DNA from: Algoriphagus sp.
Lineage (GTDB): Bacteria > Bacteroidota > Bacteroidia > Cytophagales > Cyclobacteriaceae
Length of the DNA stretch: 6,204 nt
Assembly: GCA_023255285.1 (NCBI GenBank)
Contig: JALRIY010000138.1
Location: 1 to 6,204, forward strand
Reading direction: 5' to 3'
The notes below the pieces were generated by a model. The model searched no databases. It saw only the letters and a list, made by a program, of their open reading frames with translations, and was not told where the DNA came from. Made by a program: the position numbers and the translations under genes. This document shows, piece by piece, positions 1 to 5,241 of this stretch (positions are counted from its first letter, which is position 1; every line of letters begins with the position of its first letter).

Positions 1-83
1 GAAGCAAGAACCGAGAAACAAGAGACTAGACTTATGTCATGCTAGGAGTTTCGAATGTTCTACGAATTTCCCACTTCTTCATT

Positions 84-110
84 CTGCACTTAGTGTTCAG
101 CGTTCGATAT
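84..110 (+). repeat. Direct repeat, copy 1 (partner at 252-278)
   Basis: This 27-base segment matches bases 252-278 in the same orientation at 22 of 27 positions. The exact core is the 13-mer gttcagcgttcga at 95-107 (263-275 in the other copy). It lies inside the heptad-periodic tract, so it may be a duplicated block rather than a chance product of the shared heptad consensus. Confidence 0.7.
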
Positions 111-148
111 TAGAAAAAGTAGCAAGTATCAAGACGCTAAATAATGTA

Positions 149-241
149 CGAAGTACTAAGTACCAAGACCCTTAAATTCCAGAACTTCGATCCCAATACG
201 AATCCCTACTTTGTCCTTGGTTCCTGGTACCTTGTACCTTC
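149..241. repeat. Imperfect inverted repeat formed by oppositely oriented heptads
   Basis: The block at about 149-170 (units tactaag, taccaag) and the block at about 220-241 (units cctggta, ccttgta) are reverse complements at about 16 of 22 positions by hand alignment. They are separated by about 49 bases. In RNA or single-stranded DNA they could form a long imperfect stem. There is no T-run after it, so it does not look like an intrinsic terminator. Confidence 0.5.
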
Positions 242-251
242 CTTCTCCATG

Positions 252-278
252 CTGCACTGGACGTTCAGCGTTCGACAT
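252..278 (+). repeat. Direct repeat, copy 2 (partner at 84-110)
   Basis: Second copy of the 27-base segment at 84-110, carrying the exact 13-base core at 263-275. The copies start 168 bp apart, which is 24 x 7, so the spacing itself agrees with the 7-bp period. Copy 2 runs directly into further heptads towards the WbqC-like gene. Confidence 0.7.
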
Positions 279-289
279 TGGTTTCGATT

Positions 290-317
290 CCGTATTTCGT
301 ATCTCGTATCTCGTACT
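290..317 (+). repeat. Tandem heptads, four units
   Basis: This is the most regular part of the tract, with units ccgtatt, tcgtatc, tcgtatc, tcgtact; two adjacent units are identical. It ends about 20 bp before the TTG start proposed for the WbqC-like gene, so it would lie in the leader of that gene's mRNA or directly upstream. Confidence 0.75.
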
Positions 318-337
318 TTCTATCCCTACCCCTTCCT

Positions 338-967
338 TTGAAACGCATTGCCCTAGACCTCCACTACCTCCCTTGCCTGGAGTACTTTACTGTACTGGAT
401 GGGGTGGAGGAAATTTTTCTTTTTCCAGGAGATTACTACATGCGGCAATCGTATTTTAACCGAGCGGAGATTTTACTGGCCAACAAGGTTCATACCTTGA
501 GTGTACCCATACAAGGAAGGCGACCTCGGGTACCCTTGGGAGAAGTTCGTATTGATTATGGACAAAAATGGGCACTTACTCATTTAAGGGGGATTCAAAG
601 TGGTTATGGGAAGGCTCCTTTTTTTGAATATTTCTTCCCATATTTTGAGGAGGCAATTGGCCGTCAAGAACGCTTTTTATGGGATTTGAATTTTAATTTA
701 CTGACAATCTGTCTGAAGCTTTTACGATGGCCTGTCAAAGTCACTGTGCAGCATCAAGGGGCTATTCCCACGGATATAATTGATTTTAGGGGGCTTATTG
801 TCCCTTCAGTAAGTTTTTTGGACCGTCCCTTTTATCAGGAAGTGCCTTATGGGCAAATTTTTGGCCTAGACTTTGTCCCTAACCTTTCTATTCTAGACGG
901 TTTGTTTTGTTTGGGACCGGAAGCAGGAAGTCTACTGGTTAAATCTCAAAAAAAACGAGAACAATAA
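338..967 (+). CDS. WbqC-like family protein (TTG start)
   Basis: Predicted 209-residue cytosolic protein of the WbqC-like family. The family is named after a polysaccharide-biosynthesis locus gene, but its biochemical role is not well defined, so I assign no reaction. Family-typical stretches are the N-terminal 'LHYLPCLEYF' (8-17), 'RQSYFNRAEILLANK' (36-50), 'WALTHLRGIQSGYGKAPFFEYF' region (78-99, with H82, Y90, P94) and the C-terminal 'VPNLSILDGLF' and 'GPEAGS' (180-198). The TTG at 338 is preferred because it yields MKRIALDLHYLP, with no extra N-terminus. A further in-frame TTG at 278 would add 20 residues encoded by heptad-repeat DNA. The first in-frame ATG (440) would remove the conserved N-terminus. 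No Shine-Dalgarno is visible. clpC starts 75 bp downstream with no terminator between, so co-transcription is possible. In Bacteroidota such genes often follow lepB; that neighbour would lie left of the window. Confidence 0.85.
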   Translation: MKRIALDLHYLPCLEYFTVLDGVEEIFLFPGDYYMRQSYFNRAEILLANKVHTLSVPIQGRRPRVPLGEVRIDYGQKWALTHLRGIQSGYGKAPFFEYFFPYFEEAIGRQERFLWDLNFNLLTICLKLLRWPVKVTVQHQGAIPTDIIDFRGLIVPSVSFLDRPFYQEVPYGQIFGLDFVPNLSILDGLFCLGPEAGSLLVKSQKKREQ

Positions 968-974
968 GGGATCC

Positions 975-997
975 GATTGTGTTTTTAAAACAAATTC
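975..997. promoter_or_regulatory. Imperfect palindrome upstream of clpC, possible operator
   Basis: Arms gattgtgtttt (975-985) and aaaacaaattc (987-997) are complementary at 9 of 11 positions around a single central T. The palindrome covers the proposed -33 element and the spacer of the clpC promoter, a common place for a repressor site. It does not resemble the CtsR heptad repeat or the CIRCE element that control clp and chaperone genes in Firmicutes. Because it is AT-rich it could also be chance. Confidence 0.35.
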
Positions 998-1007
998 GGT
1001 AACATAG
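977..1007 (+). promoter_or_regulatory. Candidate Bacteroidota-type promoter for clpC
   Basis: ATTG ending at 979 is followed after 20 bp by TAACATAG (1000-1007). This partly matches the Bacteroidota sigma-A pattern TTTG-N17-23-TAnnTTTG; the -33 element and the spacing fit, but the -7 element has two mismatches. It would give a leader of roughly 30 nt before the clpC ATG. Weak, position-based evidence only. Confidence 0.35.
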
Positions 1008-1029
1008 AATCAAGATTCATCTCATACAA

Positions 1030-1038
1030 AGAAAAGGG
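1030..1038 (+). promoter_or_regulatory. Weak Shine-Dalgarno-like purine run before clpC
   Basis: The run agaaaaggg ends 4 bases before the ATG at 1043. It is purine-rich but poorly matched to the anti-SD. Bacteroidota genes often initiate with little SD pairing. It supports the chosen ATG because the protein then starts exactly at the conserved N-domain. Confidence 0.35.
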
Positions 1039-1042
1039 TTAA

Positions 1043-3574
1043 ATGGAAGCAAAATTTTCGAACAGAGTCAAGGAGGTAATCTCTCTCAGCCGCGAAGAAG
1101 CCCTTCGTCTAGGGCACGATTACATTGGCACAGAGCACCTGTTGCTAGGGATGATCCGTGAAGGAGAAGGGGTAGCTGTTTCCATTTTGAAAAAGCTAGG
1201 GATTCCCATGGATGAATTACGGAATGCGATAGAGCGAGCGGTAAAAGGCACGGCCAATCACAATGTGAAGAATATGGCCAATATTCCTTTGACGAGGCAG
1301 TCGGAAAAAGTTCTAAAAATTACTTACCTAGAAGCAAAAATTTTCAAAAGTCAGTTGATTGGTACCGAGCATTTGCTCTTGTCAATCCTTAGAGATGAAG
1401 ATAATATTGCCACGCAGATATTGAATAAGTTTGAGGTCAACTACGACAGCATCAAAGAGATGTTGGAGATGCAATCAGATACTGGTAATTCGCCAAGAGC
1501 TCGTGCAGAAGCAGAAGATGGAGACGAAGACGGTTCCAAGCTCTTTGGTTCTTCTTCCTCAGGAGGGGGGTCACAAAAGCCTGGAGCAGAAAAATCCCGA
1601 ACTCCAGTTTTGGACAATTTTGGTCGCGACCTAACCAAAATGGCTGAGGACGATAAGCTCGACCCGATCATTGGTCGAGAAAAAGAAATCGAACGTGTAG
1701 CACAAATTCTTTCTCGAAGGAAGAAAAATAATCCCATCCTAATTGGAGAGCCAGGCGTAGGTAAAACAGCCATAGCAGAAGGATTGGCCTTGCGAATTGT
1801 CCAGAAAAAAGTATCCCGAATCCTATTCAACAAGCGCGTGGTGACCCTAGATCTTGCCTCTTTGGTAGCAGGTACTAAGTACAGAGGGCAATTTGAGGAA
1901 CGGATGAAGGCGGTCATGACCGAATTAGAGAAGTCGCCAAATGTTATCCTTTTCATTGATGAATTACATACCATAGTAGGTGCAGGTGGTGCTTCCGGAT
2001 CTTTGGATGCATCCAATATGTTTAAGCCAGCCCTAGCGCGTGGGGAGATCCAATGCATCGGTGCGACCACCTTGGATGAATACAGACAGTACATTGAAAA
2101 GGATGGTGCGTTGGCACGTCGTTTCCAAATGGTGATGGTGGATGCTACCTCTCCAGAAGAGACCATTCAAATTCTGAATAACATCAAAGATAAGTACGAG
2201 GATCACCACAACGTGATCTATACCGATGCAGCGATTGAAGGATGTGTGAAGCTTTCTGATCGATACATTTCCGATCGTTTTCTTCCTGACAAAGCCATCG
2301 ATATTTTGGATGAAGCCGGTGCGCGTGTACACATCCTTAACATTCATGTTCCTGAAGATATTCTAAGCCTGGAATCTGAGGTAGAAAATATCAAGGCAGA
2401 GAAAAACCGGGTAGTCAAATCTCAGAAGTACGAGGAGGCAGCTCAATTGCGCGACAAGGAAAAGAAACTTTTGGAACAATTGGATGAAGCAAAGGTGAAG
2501 TGGGAAGAGGAAACAAAAACCAAGCGCTTTACCGTGGACGAAGATCATGTAGCAGAGGTAATCGCCATGATGACAGGAATCCCTGCCAAGCGAATCGCGC
2601 AGAATGAGGGCAACAAGCTGCTCAATATGGGTGAGGAGCTGAAGGGCAAAGTAGTAGGCCAAGAAGAAGCCATCAAGAAGTTGACCAAAGCCATACAGCG
2701 TACGCGCGTAGGATTGAAAGATCCAAAGAAGCCGATTGGCTCCTTTATTTTCCTAGGCCCTACAGGCGTGGGAAAAACGGAGTTGGCCAAAACCTTGGCG
2801 ACCTATCTCTTTGATAAGGAGGACTCGTTGATCCGAATTGACATGTCTGAATACATGGAGAAATTTTCCGTATCCCGGCTGGTGGGAGCACCTCCAGGCT
2901 ATGTGGGCTATGAAGAGGGTGGACAGCTCACCGAAAAGGTACGTCGTAAGCCGTATTCAGTAGTGCTTTTGGATGAAATTGAGAAGGCACATCCAGATGT
3001 GTTCAATATCCTGTTGCAGGTGCTGGATGACGGTATCTTGACGGATGGATTGGGTAGACGGGTTGATTTCCGAAATACCATCATCATCATGACTTCTAAT
3101 ATTGGGGTACGTGATCTGAAAGACTTTGGTGCGGGTATTGGTTTTGCAAACCGTGCTAAAGTAGATAATCAGGATGAAATCATGAAGTCTACGATTCAGT
3201 CTGCCTTGAAAAAGGCATTCAGTCCAGAATTCTTGAATCGATTGGATGACGTAGTGGTATTTAACACGCTCAGCAAGGAAGATATTTTCAAAATCATCGA
3301 CATCAGCCTAGGTAAATTGTTTCACCGAATTACCGACTTGGGGTACAAGATCGATCTAACGGAGAAGGCGAAAGAATTCTTGGCCAACAAAGGTTATGAC
3401 CAGCAGTATGGTGCTAGACCTTTGAATCGTGCCATCCAAAAGTATTTGGAAGATGCGATTGCGGAAGAGATTTTGAAAGGAGATCTTTCTGAAGGAGATG
3501 TGATTACTGCCGACTATGTGGAAGAAGCTTCTGAGCTCACCATCTCGGTCACTAAAAAAGAAAAAGCGGATTAA
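1043..3574 (+). CDS. clpC: ClpC, Hsp100/Clp ATPase (ClpP-associated unfoldase)
   Basis: Complete 843-residue class I Hsp100 ATPase. It uses ATP to unfold proteins and thread them into the ClpP protease in the cytosol. Order of domains: double Clp_N repeat (about 3-145, each with an IGTEH motif, at 28-32 and 106-110); acidic then Ser/Gly-rich linker (about 146-185); AAA1 with Walker A GEPGVGKT (235-242), pore loop KYRG (279-282), Walker B VILFIDE (301-307) and arginine finger region ALARR (356-360); short UVR-type middle domain (about 440-490); AAA2 with Walker A GPTGVGKT (572-579), pore loop GYVG (619-622), Walker B VVLLDE (640-645), sensor 1 TSN (684-686) and sensor 2 GAR (790-792). The IGF at 699-701 matches the ClpP-docking loop, so it should partner ClpP. 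The short middle domain and the loop argue against ClpB. Every catalytic motif is intact. It is about 33 residues longer than B. subtilis ClpC, mostly in the linker. The gene ends in a strong terminator. Confidence 0.97.
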   Translation: MEAKFSNRVKEVISLSREEALRLGHDYIGTEHLLLGMIREGEGVAVSILKKLGIPMDELRNAIERAVKGTANHNVKNMANIPLTRQSEKVLKITYLEAKIFKSQLIGTEHLLLSILRDEDNIATQILNKFEVNYDSIKEMLEMQSDTGNSPRARAEAEDGDEDGSKLFGSSSSGGGSQKPGAEKSRTPVLDNFGRDLTKMAEDDKLDPIIGREKEIERVAQILSRRKKNNPILIGEPGVGKTAIAEGLALRIVQKKVSRILFNKRVVTLDLASLVAGTKYRGQFEERMKAVMTELEKSPNVILFIDELHTIVGAGGASGSLDASNMFKPALARGEIQCIGATTLDEYRQYIEKDGALARRFQMVMVDATSPEETIQILNNIKDKYEDHHNVIYTDAAIEGCVKLSDRYISDRFLPDKAIDILDEAGARVHILNIHVPEDILSLESEVENIKAEKNRVVKSQKYEEAAQLRDKEKKLLEQLDEAKVKWEEETKTKRFTVDEDHVAEVIAMMTGIPAKRIAQNEGNKLLNMGEELKGKVVGQEEAIKKLTKAIQRTRVGLKDPKKPIGSFIFLGPTGVGKTELAKTLATYLFDKEDSLIRIDMSEYMEKFSVSRLVGAPPGYVGYEEGGQLTEKVRRKPYSVVLLDEIEKAHPDVFNILLQVLDDGILTDGLGRRVDFRNTIIIMTSNIGVRDLKDFGAGIGFANRAKVDNQDEIMKSTIQSALKKAFSPEFLNRLDDVVVFNTLSKEDIFKIIDISLGKLFHRITDLGYKIDLTEKAKEFLANKGYDQQYGARPLNRAIQKYLEDAIAEEILKGDLSEGDVITADYVEEASELTISVTKKEKAD

Positions 3575-3578
3575 ATGA

Positions 3579-3606
3579 ACCATAGTTCACAGTCGACGAT
3601 CCACGG
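3579..3606 (+). repeat. Short heptad-periodic tract after clpC
   Basis: Four 7-bp units in phase (accatag, ttcacag, tcgacga, tccacgg) begin 4 bases after the clpC stop codon. The rough consensus is TCNACRG. The 7-bp period matches the tract at 1-337, though the unit sequence differs, so the two are probably members of the same class of degenerate intergenic repeat. Confidence 0.5.
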
Positions 3607-3688
3607 CTAATTTATTTGAACTTCAAGCTTTATTTTCCTTGGGTACTTTTAAAAAGGAGCTCGACACATCAGGATAAAATATGCACAG

Positions 3689-3728
3689 AAAGAGCCTTGG
3701 GAACATTCGTTCCCAAGGCTCTTTTTTT
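3689..3728 (+). terminator. Rho-independent terminator for clpC
   Basis: Arms aaagagccttgggaac (3689-3704) and gttcccaaggctcttt (3709-3724) are a perfect 16-bp inverted repeat around an ATTC loop. A run of seven T (3722-3728) overlaps the end of the second arm. Outside a small bulge, gcac (3683-3686) and gtgc (3729-3732) can extend the stem. It lies 114 bp after the clpC stop and 16 bp after the stop of the convergent RNase gene. In the minus direction the T-run is short, so it serves clpC best, but it may also help end the opposing transcript. Confidence 0.93.
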
Positions 3729-3744
3729 GTGCTGACTTCGAGGT

Positions 3745-5142
3745 TTAAATCCCCTCAAATAAAACGAAGGATTCAAGGTAGTTGGGCAGCAGGGTATGCC
3801 ATCCTAGTTCCTCCTTGAGTTTGTAGGCCAGCGCTTCAGCACTTTTGGGTTCCCCATGTACCACAAATGTATATTTGGGTTTCTCGATAAAGCCCTCTGC
3901 CCAATCCAACAGTTCCTCTTGGTCCGCATGCGCAGAGAGCCCTTCGATCGGATATACCTTGGCACGTACGGGAACTTCCTCTCCATAAATTCGGATGCTA
4001 GGATCCCCATCAAGTAATCTTCTGCCACGAGTTTCTTGAGCTTGGTAACCCACGATGACGATCCCATTTTTCTCATGGGGGAGGTGGTGAAAGAGGTGGT
4101 GTAGGATTCTGCCACCTGTAGCCATGCCGCTTGCGGAAATGATAATTGCCTTTCCGTTATAGGTATTGAGGGACATGGACTCTTCTTTTTTCTGATAATA
4201 ATGTAGGTGGGGGTGCTTAAATGCATGTTCATCTTCCTCAAGCATGGCATTGAGGCGGTGATCATTTTTGTAATCTAGGTACAGTTGCGTCGCATTGATG
4301 GCCATGGGGCTATCTGTAAAGATGGGTACTTTTGGAATTTCCCCTTTTTCCATCAATTGGTAGAGGTGGTAGAGTAGGAGCTGGGTGCGCCCTACGGCAA
4401 AGGCAGGGATGATGACCAATCCTCCGCGGTTAAAGGTATCTCGAATGGCGCGGGCCATTTCTTCTTCGGGTTTTGAGTTGGCCGATTTTCGGTCTCCATA
4501 GGTGGATTCAATCCACAGGATATCTGCTTTTGGAATTCGAGTGGGGGGGAAAAGAAGTGGGTCTTTGTATCTTCCCAAATCACCAGAAAATACAAGCCTT
4601 TTGGTTTGGTGTTCCCCTTGAATCAGGAATTTGACGATGGAGGCTCCGAGAATGTGGCCGGCATGGAAAAAGGTTACTTTTACCGAAGGATGAATGTTAA
4701 AAGGTGTTTCGAAGGGCTGAGGGACGAATTGTGGAAAAACAGCCTCAGCTTCAGCTTTGGTATAGAGGGGCTGGGGATTCTCGTGGCGTGAATAGCCTTT
4801 TTTACGGGCATATTCTGCTTCTTCCTCTTGGAGCTTCCCGGAGTCAAGGAGTAAGATTTTGGCTAGCGATACGGTGGCCTCGGTACAGTAAATCGGGCCC
4901 TTAAACCCTTGCTGAACCAATCGAGGCAAGTAGCCAATGTGATCCAAGTGCGCATGGGTGAGGACTACTGCTTCCAAGTCTTGTAGCGGCATCGGGAAGT
5001 TATCCCAGTTTTGTTCCCGAAGTTTTCTTCCCCCTTGAAACAATCCGCAGTCGACCAGGAACTCGAAGTCTCCTAGGTCAATCAAGTATTTGGAACCGGT
5101 AACTACTCCAGCCCCGCCTAAAAATTTAGCTGTAACATCCAT
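3745..5142 (-). CDS. MBL-fold beta-CASP ribonuclease (RNA-specificity-domain metallo-hydrolase)
   Basis: Complete 465-residue zinc hydrolase of the beta-CASP metallo-beta-lactamase group, related to CPSF-73 and to bacterial/archaeal TTHA0252-type RNases. Its expected role is cutting or trimming RNA in the cytosol. All motifs are present: HAHLDH (63-68), H163 in HAGHILGA, D188 in FSGDLG, then beta-CASP motif A E212 in IESTYGD, motif B H405 in SAHAD and motif C H429 in VVHGE. By homology H63, H65, D67, H68, H163, D188 and H429 hold two zinc ions, and E212 and H405 assist catalysis. The beta-CASP insert spans about 210-390, and the C-terminal RNA-metabolizing segment about 360-455. In the segment usually read as GYQAxGTxGR, this protein has GYQAQETRGR (365-374); the comparison is from memory. 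The ATG at 5142 starts directly at the beta-strand 'VTAKFLGGAGVVTGS'. Physiological substrates cannot be told from sequence. The gene is convergent with clpC and separated from its upstream neighbour by a terminator. Confidence 0.93.
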   Translation of the reverse strand: MDVTAKFLGGAGVVTGSKYLIDLGDFEFLVDCGLFQGGRKLREQNWDNFPMPLQDLEAVVLTHAHLDHIGYLPRLVQQGFKGPIYCTEATVSLAKILLLDSGKLQEEEAEYARKKGYSRHENPQPLYTKAEAEAVFPQFVPQPFETPFNIHPSVKVTFFHAGHILGASIVKFLIQGEHQTKRLVFSGDLGRYKDPLLFPPTRIPKADILWIESTYGDRKSANSKPEEEMARAIRDTFNRGGLVIIPAFAVGRTQLLLYHLYQLMEKGEIPKVPIFTDSPMAINATQLYLDYKNDHRLNAMLEEDEHAFKHPHLHYYQKKEESMSLNTYNGKAIIISASGMATGGRILHHLFHHLPHEKNGIVIVGYQAQETRGRRLLDGDPSIRIYGEEVPVRAKVYPIEGLSAHADQEELLDWAEGFIEKPKYTFVVHGEPKSAEALAYKLKEELGWHTLLPNYLESFVLFEGI

Positions 5143-5168
5143 GATTTAAAAGTTTGGCAAGAAGGTAC

Positions 5169-5201
5169 AAAAAAAAAGTAACCCCGCACCCGCGGGGTCA
5201 C
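5169..5201 (-). terminator. Rho-independent terminator for the upstream membrane-protein gene, within the RNase leader
   Basis: On the minus strand, gtgaccccgc (5201-5192), loop gggt and gcggggttac (5187-5178) form a 10-bp GC-rich stem with one G-U pair. Nine T follow directly (5177-5169). It lies 36 bp after the stop of the PspC-type gene and only 26 bp before the RNase start codon, so any RNase promoter must overlap it or lie upstream of it. Confidence 0.88.
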
Positions 5202-5212
5202 TTGAATCAACT

Positions 5213-5241
5213 TAAATCTAAACGCTAAGTAAGGCCCTCAA
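5213..5241 (-). promoter_or_regulatory. Candidate promoter for the beta-CASP RNase gene
   Basis: Reading the minus strand, ATTG (5242-5239) is followed after 18 bp by TAGATTTA (5220-5213). This fits TTTG-N17-23-TAnnTTTG with one mismatch in each element. Transcription would begin near 5205-5208, just before the hairpin at 5201-5178, so the RNase mRNA would carry that hairpin at its 5' end. The -33 element overlaps the stop codon of the upstream gene. Candidate only. Confidence 0.35.

Larger units (their letters stand above)
1..337. repeat. Degenerate heptad-periodic intergenic tract
   Basis: This gene-free stretch is built mainly from degenerate 7-bp units. In phase from base 2 are aagcaag, aaccgag, aaacaag, agactag. 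From 80 are cattctg, cacttag, tgttcag, cgttcga, tattaga. At 120-133 are tagcaag, tatcaag; at 147-167 tacgaag, tactaag, taccaag. From 223 are cctggta, ccttgta, ccttcct. From 248 the 7-bp phase holds for about 70 bp. Units in the left half read TANNAAG and those in the right half read the reverse complement, CTTNNTA. A period of 7 is not a multiple of 3, so this is not coding sequence, and the short open frames across it are accidental. I found no convincing promoter, tRNA or terminator here. Degenerate heptanucleotide repeats are known from filamentous cyanobacteria (STRR sequences); a similar intergenic class in this organism is my inference. Confidence 0.75.

Noticed and set aside
1..337. CRISPR array or insertion sequence
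   Set aside because: Repeats are 7 bp, adjacent and degenerate with no spacers; there is no transposase, and no clear terminal inverted repeats or target duplication.
144..459. Short plus-strand open frames across the repeat tract (144-341 and 211-459)
   Set aside because: They translate the heptad repeats in different frames, have no family resemblance, and overlap the well-supported WbqC-like frame.
1441..2166. 241-codon minus-strand open frame inside clpC
   Set aside because: It is antisense to highly conserved AAA1 coding sequence, has low-complexity Ser/Arg/Pro composition, and shows no recognisable domain.
1043..3574. ClpB disaggregase or ClpA instead of ClpC
   Set aside because: The middle domain is the short UVR type rather than the long ClpB coiled coil, an IGF ClpP-docking loop is present, and similarity to B. 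subtilis ClpC runs along the whole length.
2033..3583. Other minus-strand open frames within clpC (2033-2347, 2363-2662, 2545-2790, 2908-3090, 3356-3583)
   Set aside because: All lie opposite conserved ClpC motifs, and their translations look like reverse-strand shadows.
3681..3734. Tiny open frame starting at ATG 3681
   Set aside because: It runs straight through the terminator hairpin, and its nearest AAGGAG is more than 20 bases upstream, so translation is unlikely.
3804..4904. Open frames overlapping the beta-CASP RNase gene in other frames (3804-4265 -, 4392-4595 -, 4606-4791 +, 4704-4904 +)
   Set aside because: The RNase frame is complete with every catalytic motif; these have no independent support.
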